The notes under the pieces: generated by a model
What the model was told of the DNA's origin: nothing
The model's database searches: none
What the model saw: the letters and a program-made list of their open reading frames with translations, nothing else
DNA from: Prinia subflava
Taxonomy: Eukaryota > Chordata > Aves > Passeriformes > Cisticolidae
Reading direction: 5' to 3'
Length of the DNA stretch: 64,000 nt
NCBI RefSeq assembly: GCF_021018805.1
Contig: NC_086248.1
Coordinates: forward strand, 52,395,485-52,459,484
In this document: positions 25,823 to 39,203 of the stretch, piece by piece
Layout: each line of letters begins with the position of its first letter
Position numbering within the stretch: the stretch's first letter is position 1
Position numbers and translations under genes: made by a program

Positions 25823-28800
25823 TATTGTTGCTAATTTGTAATTATGCTGCCTACAAAGCTTAGTCACAGATCATGGATATTTTGTACCAAAAAGCATGCA
25901 ATAAGGCAGTCCTGGTCCTTTAAAACTGTGATCTTTAAGCTCCCAGTATGAGAGACTGATCACAGAGGGGAAAGATAATTTGTCCCTTTTCTCCCAGCAC
26001 TCCTAAATGTGAATTTTAGTAAATGTAACAACATAGAGAAATTTATTCTGTATTAAAACAATGGGAGTAATGAATTTGAGTCTGAAGAGAATAAGGAATC
26101 TATCATGTACCCAATTATAATTGTTTCCTGTGTATTTTCCCCAGTACATTTACAGGACCAAAAGTGACACATCTGTCTTACATGTTGAAATAGCTGACAG
26201 GGGTGATGAGGAAAGCAAGCAACCTGCTGGCTGCAGCACAATTTTGCTCATTTTTAAATTACACATTTAAACATCTTGTTAGTTATGTATTTTGTGATCT
26301 AAAGGACACAAAATATGACCACATGGAGAATTTATTTTGTAATTTAAAAAATAAAATTGTATTACTTCTTGCAGTACAGATACGTTGTTGGAAGTTAATT
26401 GAGGAGGCTTTTGAGTTTAATTATACTGCAGTTAGATTGCTATCTAATTATATTCTTTTGCACCTGGCTTTAGAAAAGTACAATAAACTGATTCATTCTT
26501 AGGAGGGAAAGGTTATTAAATCCTGCCATTAAGTTTCAGTGATTTTGATTCAGTGAAGCAGATGCGTGATCTTAATTATACAATTGATGGGATTGCCATC
26601 ACTTCTACCAGCTGAGGATGGGACCCCAGGTGCCTCTCTATTCAGAGATGAGAAAAATGTACTGTCATGTATTTTTAGTATGAAAGGGTGGGTTTAAGAA
26701 ATGTGACTGACAACTTCCACCTCTGACTGCCAGTATTTCCATGTCATAGCTTTTATCTTCCCCTATATTGCTTTTCCTCTAGTTTGATTATATATGCATG
26801 ACTACTTCATTTGTTTTATGCTGTGTGTTACAGTTTCTAGAGTACCTTATTTGTAGAGAACAAGTTCCTTTTGTGATGCAGTGTTATCCACTTTTCATTC
26901 CTTATTATTCCATTGTGACTTTATCTTTTTCTTTTTTCTTCCCTGTTTTTCCTAAAGAAAAAGAGATGACAACTCTTCCACTTGAGACATTTTTTTTCTT
27001 ACCATTGACTTCACAGAAAGTTGAGCAGCATGATCAGTGGCAAGCACAGAAAGTGGTACAGTTCTGTCATTACTTTCAGTTTGACATAATAGAAGGAACT
27101 GTCTACTGTTTTTAAACTGTTATATTTCACAACAATTGAAAATGTTACCCTTGTCCAGGCATTCAGGATTATCATTCTATACAAAAAATAGGGTAAAATA
27201 TATAAGATCATCCTTGCATTCCTGGACATTTCAGATAATTATTTTGCTTGGAAGATCAGCTCCCCGGTTGAAATCTTAGGTTGAAGCAAGTGATATATTT
27301 TTTTTAACTGTTATTGCTATTCTCACTTTTATCATGTTTCCGTGTTTGACATGATTATCAAACTCCTTATCAATGTATATGGTTTCTTGGTGCAGTGGTC
27401 AAGCTGTTGACTCTCTGCCATTTTTTTTATGTGTAGATTGTCTCTTTTCACTAGCATAGATTGGCAGCTATGTCAGCAGTTTCTGGAGGAAAAATAAGGT
27501 AGAGACTTCATCGAGGTATGAGTAATTTATTTTTGTTATACTAAAACAGAAAAAAGAATCAGCACAGTACAACTGGCTGTTTATCCAGGAGCTTCAAATA
27601 AAAATGTTCCTTTGTCTGGAAATCTGCCAATCTCATAACTATGGAAAGATTTTGTTACTACTTGGGTTTGCAGGGGTTAACAGGTGGAAGGGAAAGCTTT
27701 AATAAAGTCAGTAAAAGCTCCAGGATGACCAGGGACCCCTACTCTGAGATTTTAGGCTACAACCTAGAACTCTTGAATACCCAACAGCTGAACTCGCTCC
27801 CTCTCCTTGACACTACTGCCAACCTAAAGCTCAGTTGAGAGAGAGAACGAAGACACTTGCCCATCCATCTCTTTCTTCCAAGGAGCATACTCAGAGCAAA
27901 AAGAAGACTGAGCCCATATGGTTGCAGAAAGGAGAACCTACATTTTTCTGTAATGTTTACATTTTTAATCTACATCACCTGTGTATCTTAAATATTTCCC
28001 TCTTTTAACCAAGGTGAATTCAGCCTCTGAGTTTTTCAATCACAACTTCAAAATCTACCTTATAATCTCAGTTCTAAGTCCTTTAGGAGAATGGCAGGCT
28101 GTATGTAATTGTTAGGCTCAAGCCTAAGCAAGTTTAAGTCCAGACTTGTCCACAGTTAGAACCAGACACAGAAGGGAAAATGTTCCTTCAGTAGTTTGTT
28201 TTCTAGGTGAATTAAATGATAACATATTTTTCTATTTTCATCTTCCAGTAATAACTTTGTGGTGAAAAAAACGGTATGGAAATACTTACAACTTCTGATA
28301 GCTTTTTCTGATCAATTTAGTTATTTAGTACATGCTTCTAGTCCCCCTTCTCCCCCCCTTAATCTCTATATCTGGCATTAAGACTACATTATAAAGAAGA
28401 TCAAAGACACTAATGCAGTGTCTGGACAGTTCCTTTGTTCTACTTACCATTTCATCCCTTTGAAGACTCAATTGCAATTTAAATTTGTGAACAAGTGTTT
28501 TCCAAGTTTAAATAAGGAACTTTAATAACATGGCAAAAGAAGCTGTAGCAAGTAGTTTTGCTTACTAGAAGAGTTATATAATTTGTTTTCTCACTATTTG
28601 ATGTGGATGCTAGATAACAGGGTCGATATGATATTTTTAATTAGTAAGAAAACAAAAAAGCAGAGCAGTAAAAAAACTTTAATGCTTAAATGCTTTGTTA
28701 ACAAAAAGGATCATCTATATATTTCCCTGAATGAATGTTAGAGAATGTACACAAACAGAAATTTGATGGGTTTTACCTTAATTTTGCTGTCATTATGGTT

Positions 28801-30849
28801 AATTGAACAGACATCAGTGCCTACAGTGTAAGCTTTTCCTTTTGTTGGATTTTGGGGGGGTTTGCAGTTGTTATTCTTTTTTAAACAGTCGACATACAAG
28901 AAATAGTCTGATATGTACTACTCTAGAACATGGGTCTGAAATGAATACAGAGAAAATACGTGAAAAGCACTAATTAAAACATCTTTATGTAGTTATCTCT
29001 AGATACCTGAGTAAGTATAAAAAAATCTGTCATGGATTTTATCATTGTATTGTTTGGTTATTTTAAATTCGCAGAATAGTTACAGATCTTCTAGATTCTA
29101 AGTGGCTTATTAAATTTGTCGTCCCTACAATTCTACTGGCAAACATATGCACAGGTACTGATCCATGCTGAAACAGTTTCTTGCATTAAATCAGATTTAA
29201 CAGCACACTGTAGAATTAACAGTCACTAGTCTTAGCCAGAACTACCATGAACTTTGGGAGAAAACTCAAAAATGCCCATTTCAGCACACTGAAACAACTT
29301 GCATGTTTGTTGTATTATCTTGTCGTATGAATCTTTCACAAGAACACAATAAATGTGTTCCCCCAGCTATCCACCTCCTACTTCTTTCTATATAAATCTC
29401 CTAATACAAAGGATTTTCTGCTCATTTGTTTCAACTTGGATCCTTCTGTATGACTTGCAGTTCCTAATTACTGATAATCCCATACTTTTAATGTTTCTTT
29501 CATATTTTATCTAATTATATGTGACAGTAAGTACTAAAACTTTCTTTAAAGTAGAAGCCAAACAGTGTTTTGTGTTGATTTGAACCTACTATATGATTTC
29601 CCACGCTTTATGGGGGCGAAGTTTTTGTTATTTTGAAGTAACATATGAGAGAATCACTAGTTTGCCTGTTTGTGGAGGATAAATGAGTTATATGAGTATA
29701 TTATTACTGTAACTTGCTGTAGCAACAGGAAATTGTATGAGACCATAGGACCTACAGTCTTGTCTCCAGCAATCCTAAACCACAAGAAGAGGCTGTCTGG
29801 AAGAGATAATGAGGGAGGTGGAGTGGGTCTTGCATCTGTCTCTGGGCAGAGTTTTGTGACAGCAGATCCCAGAGCTAATTGTTGATTAAGCTCTGGATTG
29901 AGCTTCATTGCAAATGGAAGAATTGGAGAGATGGGGATAGAGGGAGGTAATGACAAATGACAACTCCTTAGTTGACCATGGCAAATGAGGGAGGGGAAGT
30001 TCAAGGAGCAAGTTCTAAGACAGCTTCTGCTCCATTGATGCCTCTTGTGTGCTTTTTTTTTTTTTTTTCTTTAGCGTAATAGAACCGCTTGGCAGACAGC
30101 AGCTGAAATTAAATTTGGGAGCAACAGAATTAACTTAATCTGTGTAAGACATAGTAGGAAAAGAAAACAGATGTTAGTGGTAGTGTGTAGGCTCTATCCT
30201 CATGCCTTACCTGTTAGTGGCCTGCTTGAATGAAACTTGGAAAACCTGTGCTTTAGATCAGTATGTGGAGGTCTATGCCTAAAATACTGTGCTGTTAGTA
30301 AAGGACATAAGAGATACAGGACATCACCGAAGCCATAGGATTTTGTAAATGGCTGGTAATCTACAAGATGAGCTCCTAATTCTTTCAGGGAAGCTTGTAA
30401 CACCTATACTACAAGGTGAAGCAAAAGCTATTCACCCACACAGCAACTGAATTGCTCTTCTAATAGGGTGCAAAGTTAATTTCCAATTCCACACCTGGAT
30501 ATCAGTGCAATTCTGAAATAATAGCAGCTCTGCATCTGAACAATTTAATCACAATTCCAGTTTTGACCACAGCTGGAAACAAGGCATGATCTTCAGTGTT
30601 TCTGGGAGGAATGGGTAAGAGGAGAGGGAATGCAACTTGAAGGCAATTTTTTTCCTGCTACCAATGACCTTATGTTAATCTTGAGAGCAACTCAGCTACT
30701 TGTACAATTCCCTTCCCAGAGTGATCAAGCCTTCATGATTCATAACTAATACCTATGTATCTTTAGGCAAAAATACTGTCTTTCACCAGAGCCATTCCTG
30801 TGTGTTGTTAGGTTATGTAGCTCAGCAGGAGAGGAAAATGCCTCAGTCT

Positions 30850-31205
30850 TCTTCAATACTGAGAGGAGACCTCATAGCAGTCTACAACTTTCTCATGAGA
30901 GGAAGTGTAGAGGCTGACACTGATCTCTTCTCTCGTGACTAGTGACAAGACCTGAGGGAACAGCCTGAAGCTGTTTCGGAGGAGGTTTAGCTTGGATATT
31001 AAGTAAAGGTTCTTCATCCAGAGGATGGTTGGACCCTGAAGAGGCTCCCCAGGGAAGTGGTCACAGCACCAAGCCTGACAGTTCATGAAGTGCTGGGGCA
31101 GTCCTCTCAAACACATGGTACAATTCTTGGGGTTGGCCTGTGCAGGACTTTGATGATCCTTGTGGGTCTCTTCCAACTCAGGGTATTCTATGATTCTATG
31201 CTTCT
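30850..31205 (+). mobile_element. CR1 LINE 3' end
   Basis: The order GAGAGGAGACCTCATAGCAG, GTCTACAACTTTCTCATGAG, CAGGGAAGTGGTCACAGCAC and finally GTGGGTCTCTTCCAACTCAG with ATTCTATGATTCTATG is the CR1 3' consensus and its tail. It is truncated at the 5' end and moderately diverged. Confidence 0.88.
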
Positions 31206-33924
31206 GTTCCATGCCCACCCAGGATTTTGAGACTGTACAAGAGCAGAACTTGTAGGTGGGCTTACATGACATCCTTTCAGTTGTGCTGGAGGGTGCTAGG
31301 CTGCTCTGTCTCCTGTATGGTCAGGGAATCACAGAACTTCCTTCAGTCTGGAGACTAAAGTATGAGAGATGACAGTATGTAGAGAGAGAAACGAGTGACT
31401 GGAAGAAAATGTTCTGCTGGCCTTGCAGTCACACCCTGCAGAGACACCCACAAATCCCGAGCAATTGGCACACGTGTGATCCAAAGCATCAGTCCTAGCT
31501 CAAGGCTCCAAAGCACAGTGTTAGGTTATCAGCACATCTGGGCTGATGAGCTCTGTAACTTCAGGGGTCAACTGGTACAGTACGAGTCTGAGCTGGTGGA
31601 TCCTGACCGCTCTTGTGCTCCATTACAAATATAATGTCCTAATTGTAACCTCTCTGCAATTGCTGCTACCAGAATCTAAGTGTTCTCACATGAGGAAGTT
31701 TCAGAACTCCGACTGGCCTAAAGAAGGCTGTGACCCACAGTATGCTGGGGATGTTCAGACTGGAACTGTAAGATGACCGAAGTGAAAACTTTGCAGAGGA
31801 ACAGTGACCATTAGGGAAGACTCTGGTGGTTTGAACAAGAAAGTGGAGGCTGAAGGATCAGACTAGATTTTAGAGGACTTAAACAAGAAGCAAAGGACGA
31901 AAATTGGGAGAGGAACTGGATGAGTTTGTAAAGGATCATAGAGAAGATTGACATGTATTTGCTGTTTTGGAATGGATTGTAAAATTTCAGTCCAGTCTTG
32001 AAGTTTAAACTTGACCATTTGGCCTAGTGATAAGTGTTATTCAGTTGTTTCTGATTATTTTGTCCATGTTGGCTTCCATCTCTTACCTATCCATTCCCAA
32101 ACTAATGTTGTCCCTTGAGCATCGATCTGCTTTCTTTTTGGCTTAAGCATCAGTTGCTCCAGGATCACCTCATCTCAACATCTATCCCAAGGCTTCCCTT
32201 TAGGGTTTTCAACCCTGTTGCCCCTTAGAGCCTTCCCAGCATTTCCAGCAGCTGCCCTGTATCACTGCTCTTCCATCCATGAAAAAATAGACTGCTTTCA
32301 AGACTGTGCAGACTAAGTTTAGCTTGAGTCCCATAGCAACACTATTAATCCTCAAACAAATACCAAATAACAATTGTGTTTAGAGATGTGTTTAGGGGTG
32401 TTAATAAAGGTGATTTGGGAGTGTTCCTACTGAATAAATATGCTTTTCTTTTGTTGTGACTTCAGCAATCTCTGTTTTCCTGGCAAGCTGCTTTTTGGGT
32501 AATAGCTAAGATATCAACTACTTCTGTATGCTTTCAAGTTTTTAAAAGGTTTTGTGCTTAAGGGTGGTGATCTATTTCTGCATATGGTGCTAGGCAGGGG
32601 TTCAGCACCTGTGTTGCTGCTCTTTATCTTCCCACTCAGCGAAGATTGTAATTAACAAGGCTGAATTCACTCCATTCTGTTCTGCGGGGAAGTTGATTGT
32701 ATGAATCAAATTAGTGCTGCTCTGTTAAATACAAGGAAATCCAGGTACACTGGGGGACTCTGGATGAAGGAAATGGCAGAAGGCTGGAGGGAATTTTGTT
32801 TTTTGCATGAAAATGTAAAGTACTCAATTTCAAAAGACTTGTTCCTTGTAACCTCTGTTCTTTAATGCCCCAGCTTAACTAAGCTGTATTTTAATCTCTG
32901 TATAATAGCATATACAGGCCTCCGTGGAGCTAGGAAAGAAATTGTTCTCTTCCATATGAAGCAGTATACAGGTGTCAAGAGTTAGCAGAGATGGCTGATT
33001 ACCCTGATGGGAACTGAAATAAAGGGGAAAGTGCTGTCCCAGGTGTAACCTGGATAAGATTTTTCTTCCACAACGGAAGAAGATCCAGAATTTCAAAACT
33101 AGTTCAAAAGTAACCAGAATGTTTTCTGTTATTTCATGGTTTGTATTGTTTTCTCTGCAGACCATAAAGAAGAGAGGCTCTTAGCAGCTGGAGCCCCAAC
33201 AATCTTCTCCTCACTGAATGACTGAGAGATAGGAAATATTTTGTTTCATCAGTATCTATTATGCCAGCCAGCCCCAGGTCTTGCAAGCATTTATGTGTGC
33301 ACTTATCTTGCTTGTTGTAGGCGTGCTGAAGAAAGTGGTGAGGTCTAGTGTATTTGTCTCCCCTTCACAGGTTTAGATTCAGCAATCAAGGAATGCTTCT
33401 CATTAACATTCAGAAATTTCAAACAATAGGTATGGCATTTGCCTCTGCAAACTGTGTGCATCTGTAAGGTTTCAAATTGCTGCAAGCAGAGGTACTTTTA
33501 GAGAAAACTTGGCCTTGTAATATACCCCCTTTATTATTCAGTGTACTATTGTCGCTCTTTGCAGTGATCCACATTAGCCAGCTTTCTTATTTTGAAGAAA
33601 AAGCTTTCTTTTTTTCCTTCTGTATTTTTAGAAGCAAGAAAATGCCTTATCAGGGATTAGTAGGGCCCAAGGTGATTGATTTCTGAGAATGAGTGGTGCT
33701 TATACACATTAAATTGCTTCTGTGCAGACATTACCCTCTGATACTTCCAACAGCCTTTCAGAAGCAAAGAGAAGCAGAATGCAAATGATTGTAGCAGGAA
33801 AAGGTTGTTTTTACTTTGTGGTTTTATTTTCTAGTGTGTGAATATTATTCTTGGATTTTAGGGAAGGCCAATACAATAATTAAAATAATTAATAGTGGTT
33901 GTCTTGACCTTTTAACTTTTTAAG

Positions 33925-34040
33925 GACTGTTGGAAACTCAGTCGTTCCATGAAGCAGATGAAGATGTGGTCACTGATGTTGATTTCACCAATATGATGTC
34001 TGAAGAAGAAAAAGAAGAGTTAAAGACTGAGCTAGCCAAG
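33925..34040 (+). CDS. TPD52L1: TPD52L1 coding exon 2 (acidic N terminus and start of coiled coil)
   Basis: The 116-nt exon has its acceptor AG at 33923-33924 and its donor GTAATG at 34041. It enters in phase 1 and leaves in phase 0. It encodes residues 7-45: LLETQSFHEADEDVV, then a stretch rich in Asp and Glu, then MSEEEKEELKTELAK. The SEEEKEEL block is a hallmark of the D52 family and opens the coiled coil used for dimerisation. The region between LLET and MSEEE is the least conserved part of the family and differs here from the human residues I recall. Translation continues past the donor for a while without homology, as expected for intron read-through. Confidence 0.95.
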
Positions 34041-35079
34041 GTAATGAATTTGAATTTCTGTGAGTGTTACAGTTTCTACTTCCTTAAACTGGAAGCTATT
34101 AATTGTAGGATGAAGTATACATCATAAAGCCATGCCCTTCATTTTTGGTAAAATTATTCTAGGCTACAATAATGTAGCCTATAATCTTATATCTGTTTAC
34201 TGAAGGTTAAGTGTCTTCTACTTGATGATTGTACTGCAAAAGTCAAGTGCGTGTTCCCATCTTAGTCAAGACGTGTTTTTATTTATAAATATTCCTTGAA
34301 AAAGAGTGCAAGGTGTTCTCATTAGGTCTGTTGTATTGTTGTTACAGTAGTTGTGCCACCTGATAGAAAAATTTCTTTTTGTGGTGCTCAAAGGAAAAGG
34401 TAATGATGATGGTTACAGGAGAAGCTGATGACAACAAGCACAGTAATTCTTCACATTTTTGTTTCCTTTGGCACTGAGGTGTTTTGAGAGGGTAATATCT
34501 TTTTTCAGGAGTCTGGAAGTCAGGATACTGTGAAGAGGCTTAAAAATAATGAGATGGGAGGAAAAAGGTGTGAACTCTGTGATCTCTTTATTACTAGGAT
34601 TAAAGAGTTTGTCTAGATTTGGTCTATCATGGAAGGATGGATTCAGTTTTAATTATTGCTTCAGAATCCTGCAGAAAAGTGAAATTCTGGAATGGATAAT
34701 GAGAAAATGGGGAGAATCGTACATTTAATTATTTGAAATATGAGTCAAATAACAGAAATCACAGCCATATGAATGTGAAGAGTTCACCTTAATTGGAATA
34801 CTTAAATTGATGTTAAGTTGTAGTACTTAGGAAGTTCTCTAAGAAGTAACATTTGTAATGACTTTCAAGTAATTTACCTGAAGTGCTGATTCAAGATTTT
34901 CAAGTGTAACAGAAGACTGTTTTTTCACTATAAAATTTTATCAATCTTTGTATTTCGGAGTTACTAGTGAATTTTTATTTCTTTGCTGATCCTGTCACAT
35001 CTGTAGACAATCAGAAGGAAGCTGAAAATTTGCATGTTCAGTTTATCAAATAAGTTAGGAGTTGGCATATTCATTACTG

Positions 35080-35330
35080 GCTTTACATCAGGACCAGAAG
35101 CTCTGGGCACACACTGAAACACGAGAGGTTCCCTCTGAACATCAGGAAGCATGTTTTTAATGTGTGTGGGACTGAGCTGTGTACGCCAAGATGTTTTGGA
35201 GCCTCCATCATTGAAGATATTTAAAAGCTGTCTGGGTACAGTCCTGGGAAACATGCTCTAGATAAGGCTTGAACCAGATGTCCTACAGTGATCCCTTTCA
35301 GCCTCAGCCATTCTGTGATTCTCTTTTCTG
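35080..35330 (+). mobile_element. CR1 LINE 3' end fragment
   Basis: AAACACGAGAGGTTCCCTCT, GAACATCAGGAAGCATGTTT, GGAGCCTCCATCATTGAAGA, TATTTAAAAGCTGTCTGGGT and the tail CAGCCATTCTGTGATTCT match the CR1 3' region in order and orientation. About 250 bases, diverged and non-coding. Confidence 0.85.
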
Positions 35331-38300
35331 GTGAGAGGGCCTTCACAGGAAGATAGAAACAAGGAAGGAAAAAAAGTCAGAACTTCCTGCAATCATCTGA
35401 GAATGATACAGCTCTCTTAACAGAATTGATCTCAAATGTTTCTGGGTGTCCCTGCTGCTTACTGATTGCCATAGTAGAGAATTCTCAGAAGCTCATGCTG
35501 GAAATGCTTTCATTCCTGTACTTCTGTGAGAGAGATTTGCCTGAGAGATTGCCTGTCAAATATTATGATCAGGAATTACTTCCTGAATTCTTCACAGCAG
35601 TTTACTGGCATGCAGCCAATGCTTAAAGGCAAAATAAAACTGATAATTATGCTAAGAAAGGTTTGGAAAACTTGAATCTAGAATGGTCATAGTCTGAACA
35701 AAGTCTAAAGTTAAATAAAGCTGATGACTCTTAGAGAAGACTGCAAAAATGTGTGGCCTGGCCTCCTTCAGAAAGAAAAAGTTGCTAATGTGGGAAGTGG
35801 GTAAAGTTTCCTTTTGAAAAGCTATTAGTCCCTACTTACAAGCCCTTTCTGCTCCACTGATGATAGTTTTGTTTTCTTCCATGTCCTTATGTGCTACGTA
35901 ATACCTGTTTGAGCCTGTAGGAACAAGCACCTCTCTTTCTGTTGGGAGAGGTAAAAATCATCCTTAATTCTGCTATCAATAGTTGATAAAATGGGGATCT
36001 CTTTGTGATCTCCTGTTGTGCATTTATTTACACAGAAAACATATGTTCAGTCTCAGTGTTGTGTATCTAACTTATATATTCTTTGTTTTCTTCCTCCTTC
36101 CCACTCTGACATTAGGAGAGGAACAAGCACTATTGTTTTTCTGGCAGGATTTTTTTGTATCCTCTATTCCTATTCTCCCGCTAATAGTCTCTTTTTACTG
36201 GAAGCTTCTCAGAGCATGGACTTACTCTGATATTGTATTTGTAGCCTAGCCAACACAGCAGGGCTCTGACTCTAATCAAACCTTAGGATTTCTACAATGC
36301 AACTAAAATGAGTAACTCTTACAAAAACTTCTAACAGCCATTTGAATTTACAGAGGTCAGTCTGACTTTTCAGAATAACAGCAGAAAATTGTAGCCCAAA
36401 AGCTTTACATAAGGCCAGAAGATTGTTAGCAGAACAGATTCCCCCCGCCCCCCTCACTGTGAGGAGCATTGTACAATGACTCTTGAGTCATGCTGGGGGC
36501 TGAGATTTTGAGCTACCTTGCTCACTGCTGTCAGTTGTCCTTCCATTACACTCATCAAAGTAGTCATTTACTCTTTGGTGTCTTCCCCCTCCCACACCTT
36601 CCCAGAAGGAGCTATCTGGTTTGATCTAGCTGATGCACAGGTTCAGCAGTGTGTGTTACTGCTTGTTTGTTCCCAGTTTGAGGAAAGAATATAATAATAC
36701 CTTTTCTGCTTACGGGAAAAGGGAACTTTGCCTCTATATGGTGCATCTATATTCTTCTCACTCTGTTGCACTTTGGAAGAAGGGAAGCATGAGAACTAGA
36801 AGCTTGTACTTCTGTTGACTTAACCCCCAGTTTTATGATGGAGTTGTAAACACTTACAAAAGTGGAATTTAAAAAAAAGCCTAAACAGGTGATACCTGAC
36901 TTCCATGAGACTTAGGTAAGTGACACGCTTAAATGCTTTCCAAGATCCTGCTGTAAGGTACTGTAGCTACTTTCTACCTACTTCAGAGTCATCACTGGTA
37001 TTTGAGCACTTGAGGGCGGCTTTGTATCTGTCATTATTTCAAAATGATGGAAGTTGAGGAGGATTTTGTCAATTCAAAATTAATTGCTGTGTTATAAATA
37101 ATAAATTACTTTTCTTTAATCAAAAATGTTGTTCATACTTCTGCCATTGAGCACATGGCTAATGCTTGCTTAGGCTGTCACAGCTTTAAGATGTCTATTC
37201 AATGGAAGAGGTGGAAAGTAATTTTAATAGAAGCCCTGAAATGTTTATTATATCCAAGTACCTGATGATCACCGTAGTGCTGGCCCATGAGTGTCCTGGC
37301 ATCAGTTTAAGTTCAGTTCTTCAGCAGTGTTGCACAGGCAGTCATGCACTGAGGGGTTTGTTCTTGGTGAGAAACAACCAAAAGGAACTCTGCGCTGCTG
37401 CCTGAGGAATGCTGACGTTTGTGCTTTCTTCTGTAAGCATTTACCAATTACCCTCTCAGAAGAGAGACTCTTGACACCTGTGTCTTGACAGTATTCCATT
37501 TGCAGGTTAGGAATATAATGGAGCATAAAGGACATGGGGAGGAATAAAGAAATTTGGATTGTTGTTTTCTAACAATAGCACTGATAAAGTGTTGGCATCA
37601 CAGGCACTGGTGAATACTAGTATCTGCTTCACTAAGATCATGATTTTGCTTTGTGTTCATAGTTTTGCTGCTTGAATATTTAGTTACCAGGTAATGACAA
37701 AAGAAACTGATAGCTGGGGGATTCAAGGATGAGACTTCACCAAGAGCACTGAGCTTGCAGCCAGTTTTTCAGTGAACCAGAATGCATGAATGTGTTAAAT
37801 AAAATAATCCTGGTACTGGTGTCCTAAATATAGGCTTGGAGCTCAGCATTGTTTCAGCTGGTTCTTGCATCATTCCCTGAAGCCTATGGAGTTTAAATCA
37901 CAGGGAGACTGTGGTTCCAGGGAATTTAGCATATGGTAATGAGATAAGTTGCCATATGTTACCTTACTAACATATGGAGAAAGGAACACAGTTGGTAAGG
38001 GAATTTCTAAACCTGAAGTGAAAGGCAGCTGCTCTGGTGTCACTTGCCCTTGTTAGCTTCAGTATCTCTGTGTGCTGCTTGTGTAGATTGCCTTGGGAGG
38101 CTTCCAGATGAAGAATGCAAATCCTTGCTCACTTGCAGGAGAGCTGCCCAGGGAGCAGGATTCTGAGCCAGTGACAGGACAATTCTGCAAGTCCCTCTTC
38201 TTACAGTCCTGTCTTCTGGTTCTTGTCTTGGTAAAACACTGGCTTTGATTAAATGTTTCAAAAAAAAAAAAAAAGTCTACTACAGGGAGAATTATATTTC

Positions 38301-38697
38301 TCTGTTTGGGCTGGATGACATCTTTACAGCTTGAAATTGCAGAGTTTGGTTAAATACTAGGATCTCTGGAAAGACTAATCTGCTCTGTCTTCTGAGTGCT
38401 TTTTTGCTTTGGGTACTGATCACTCATGTTAATAGCTCAACTATAATTTTTTATGTTACAATTTTGAAAGATGTAAGGCCTAAAATAAGACTCATATGAC
38501 AAGGCTATAGCATTTGATTGTACTCTCAAGTCATATATTATCATGCAATTTTTCTATTTTTTTAACCTGCTCCTAAGAGTTTGCATATGTTTTTTTCAGG
38601 GCTAGAAGACTAAAAATCGGCAAATATGAAGTTAAAAGCCTGTGCATTCAAAGAAAGATATTTGCTTGAATTTTCCAGTCTTCTCTTTTCCTGTCCG

Positions 38698-38750
38698 TTC
38701 CCATTTTACTAGTGAATGAAAACCATTCCCATTTTACTAGTGAATGAAAA
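38698..38750. repeat. Two-copy 28-bp tandem duplication
   Basis: A 25-base block starting TTCCCATTTTACTAGTGAAT occurs at 38698-38722 and again, identical, at 38726-38750, separated by CCA. The perfect identity suggests a recent slippage or small duplication in intron 2. Confidence 0.9.
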
Positions 38751-39054
38751 GATGGTGTTTGAGACTTCTGATGCCCTTAGGCAGATTTGGGTGAAGTTGC
38801 TTTCTTACTGGATAATTCTCTCTCTTATGAGATGCATGTGTGTGATGGTGAGAATAGGTGACACAGAGGCATTAATTTAACATAGTGCCAGCTCTGTTCT
38901 GGGCATGCCTTTGTGACCTCCACAAGCACTTGACTCTGTCTCTCTAGATACCTACAAAAAGCATGAGTTTGTGAGATTCATTTAACCTTTTAATATTGTA
39001 TGTGTTTATCATTCTGTGGGAATAGGCTAACACCTTTCTCCTTGTTTCTCTCAG

Positions 39055-39203
39055 CTAGAGGATGAAATTTCAACTTTGCGGCAAGTGCTAGCAGCCAAAG
39101 AGAAGCACCTGGTTGAAATTAAACAAAAACTTGGCATAAGTTTGATGAATGAACTGAAGCAGAACTTTAGCAAAAGCTGGCATGATATGCAGACAACTTC
39201 TGC
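39055..39203 (+). CDS. TPD52L1: TPD52L1 coding exon 3 (coiled coil and central conserved block)
   Basis: The 149-nt exon follows a pyrimidine-rich acceptor (TTTCTCTCAG) and ends at donor GTGAGT (39204). It enters in phase 0 and leaves in phase 2. It encodes residues 46-94 plus two bases of Ala95: LEDEISTLRQVLAAKEKHLV, then EIKQKLGISLMNELKQNFSK, then SWHDMQTTS. Leu, Ile and Val at regular spacing continue the heptad pattern from exon 2. This coiled coil mediates homo- and heteromeric interaction in D52-family proteins. It is the most conserved exon in the window, with only conservative changes from the human residues I remember. Confidence 0.97.

Larger units (their letters stand above)
15135..33924 (+). 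other. TPD52L1: TPD52L1 intron 1 (about 18.8 kb)
   Basis: The intron begins GTGAGT in the CpG island and ends TTTTTAAG before exon 2. It contains two CR1 3' fragments (25384-25822 and 30850-31205), an A-rich run at 16843-16869, and a perfect 13-bp inverted repeat at 18286-18318. A less AT-rich stretch at about 18480-18990 and the region 31400-31990 could not be assigned to a repeat family or gene. No alternative first exon was recognised. Confidence 0.85.
34041..39054 (+). other. TPD52L1: TPD52L1 intron 2 (about 5.0 kb)
   Basis: The intron runs from donor GTAATG to acceptor CTCTCAG. It holds a CR1 3' end (35080-35330), a perfect 25-bp tandem duplication in a 28-bp period (38698-38750), and an A run at 38261-38274. 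Nothing else was recognised. Confidence 0.85.
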
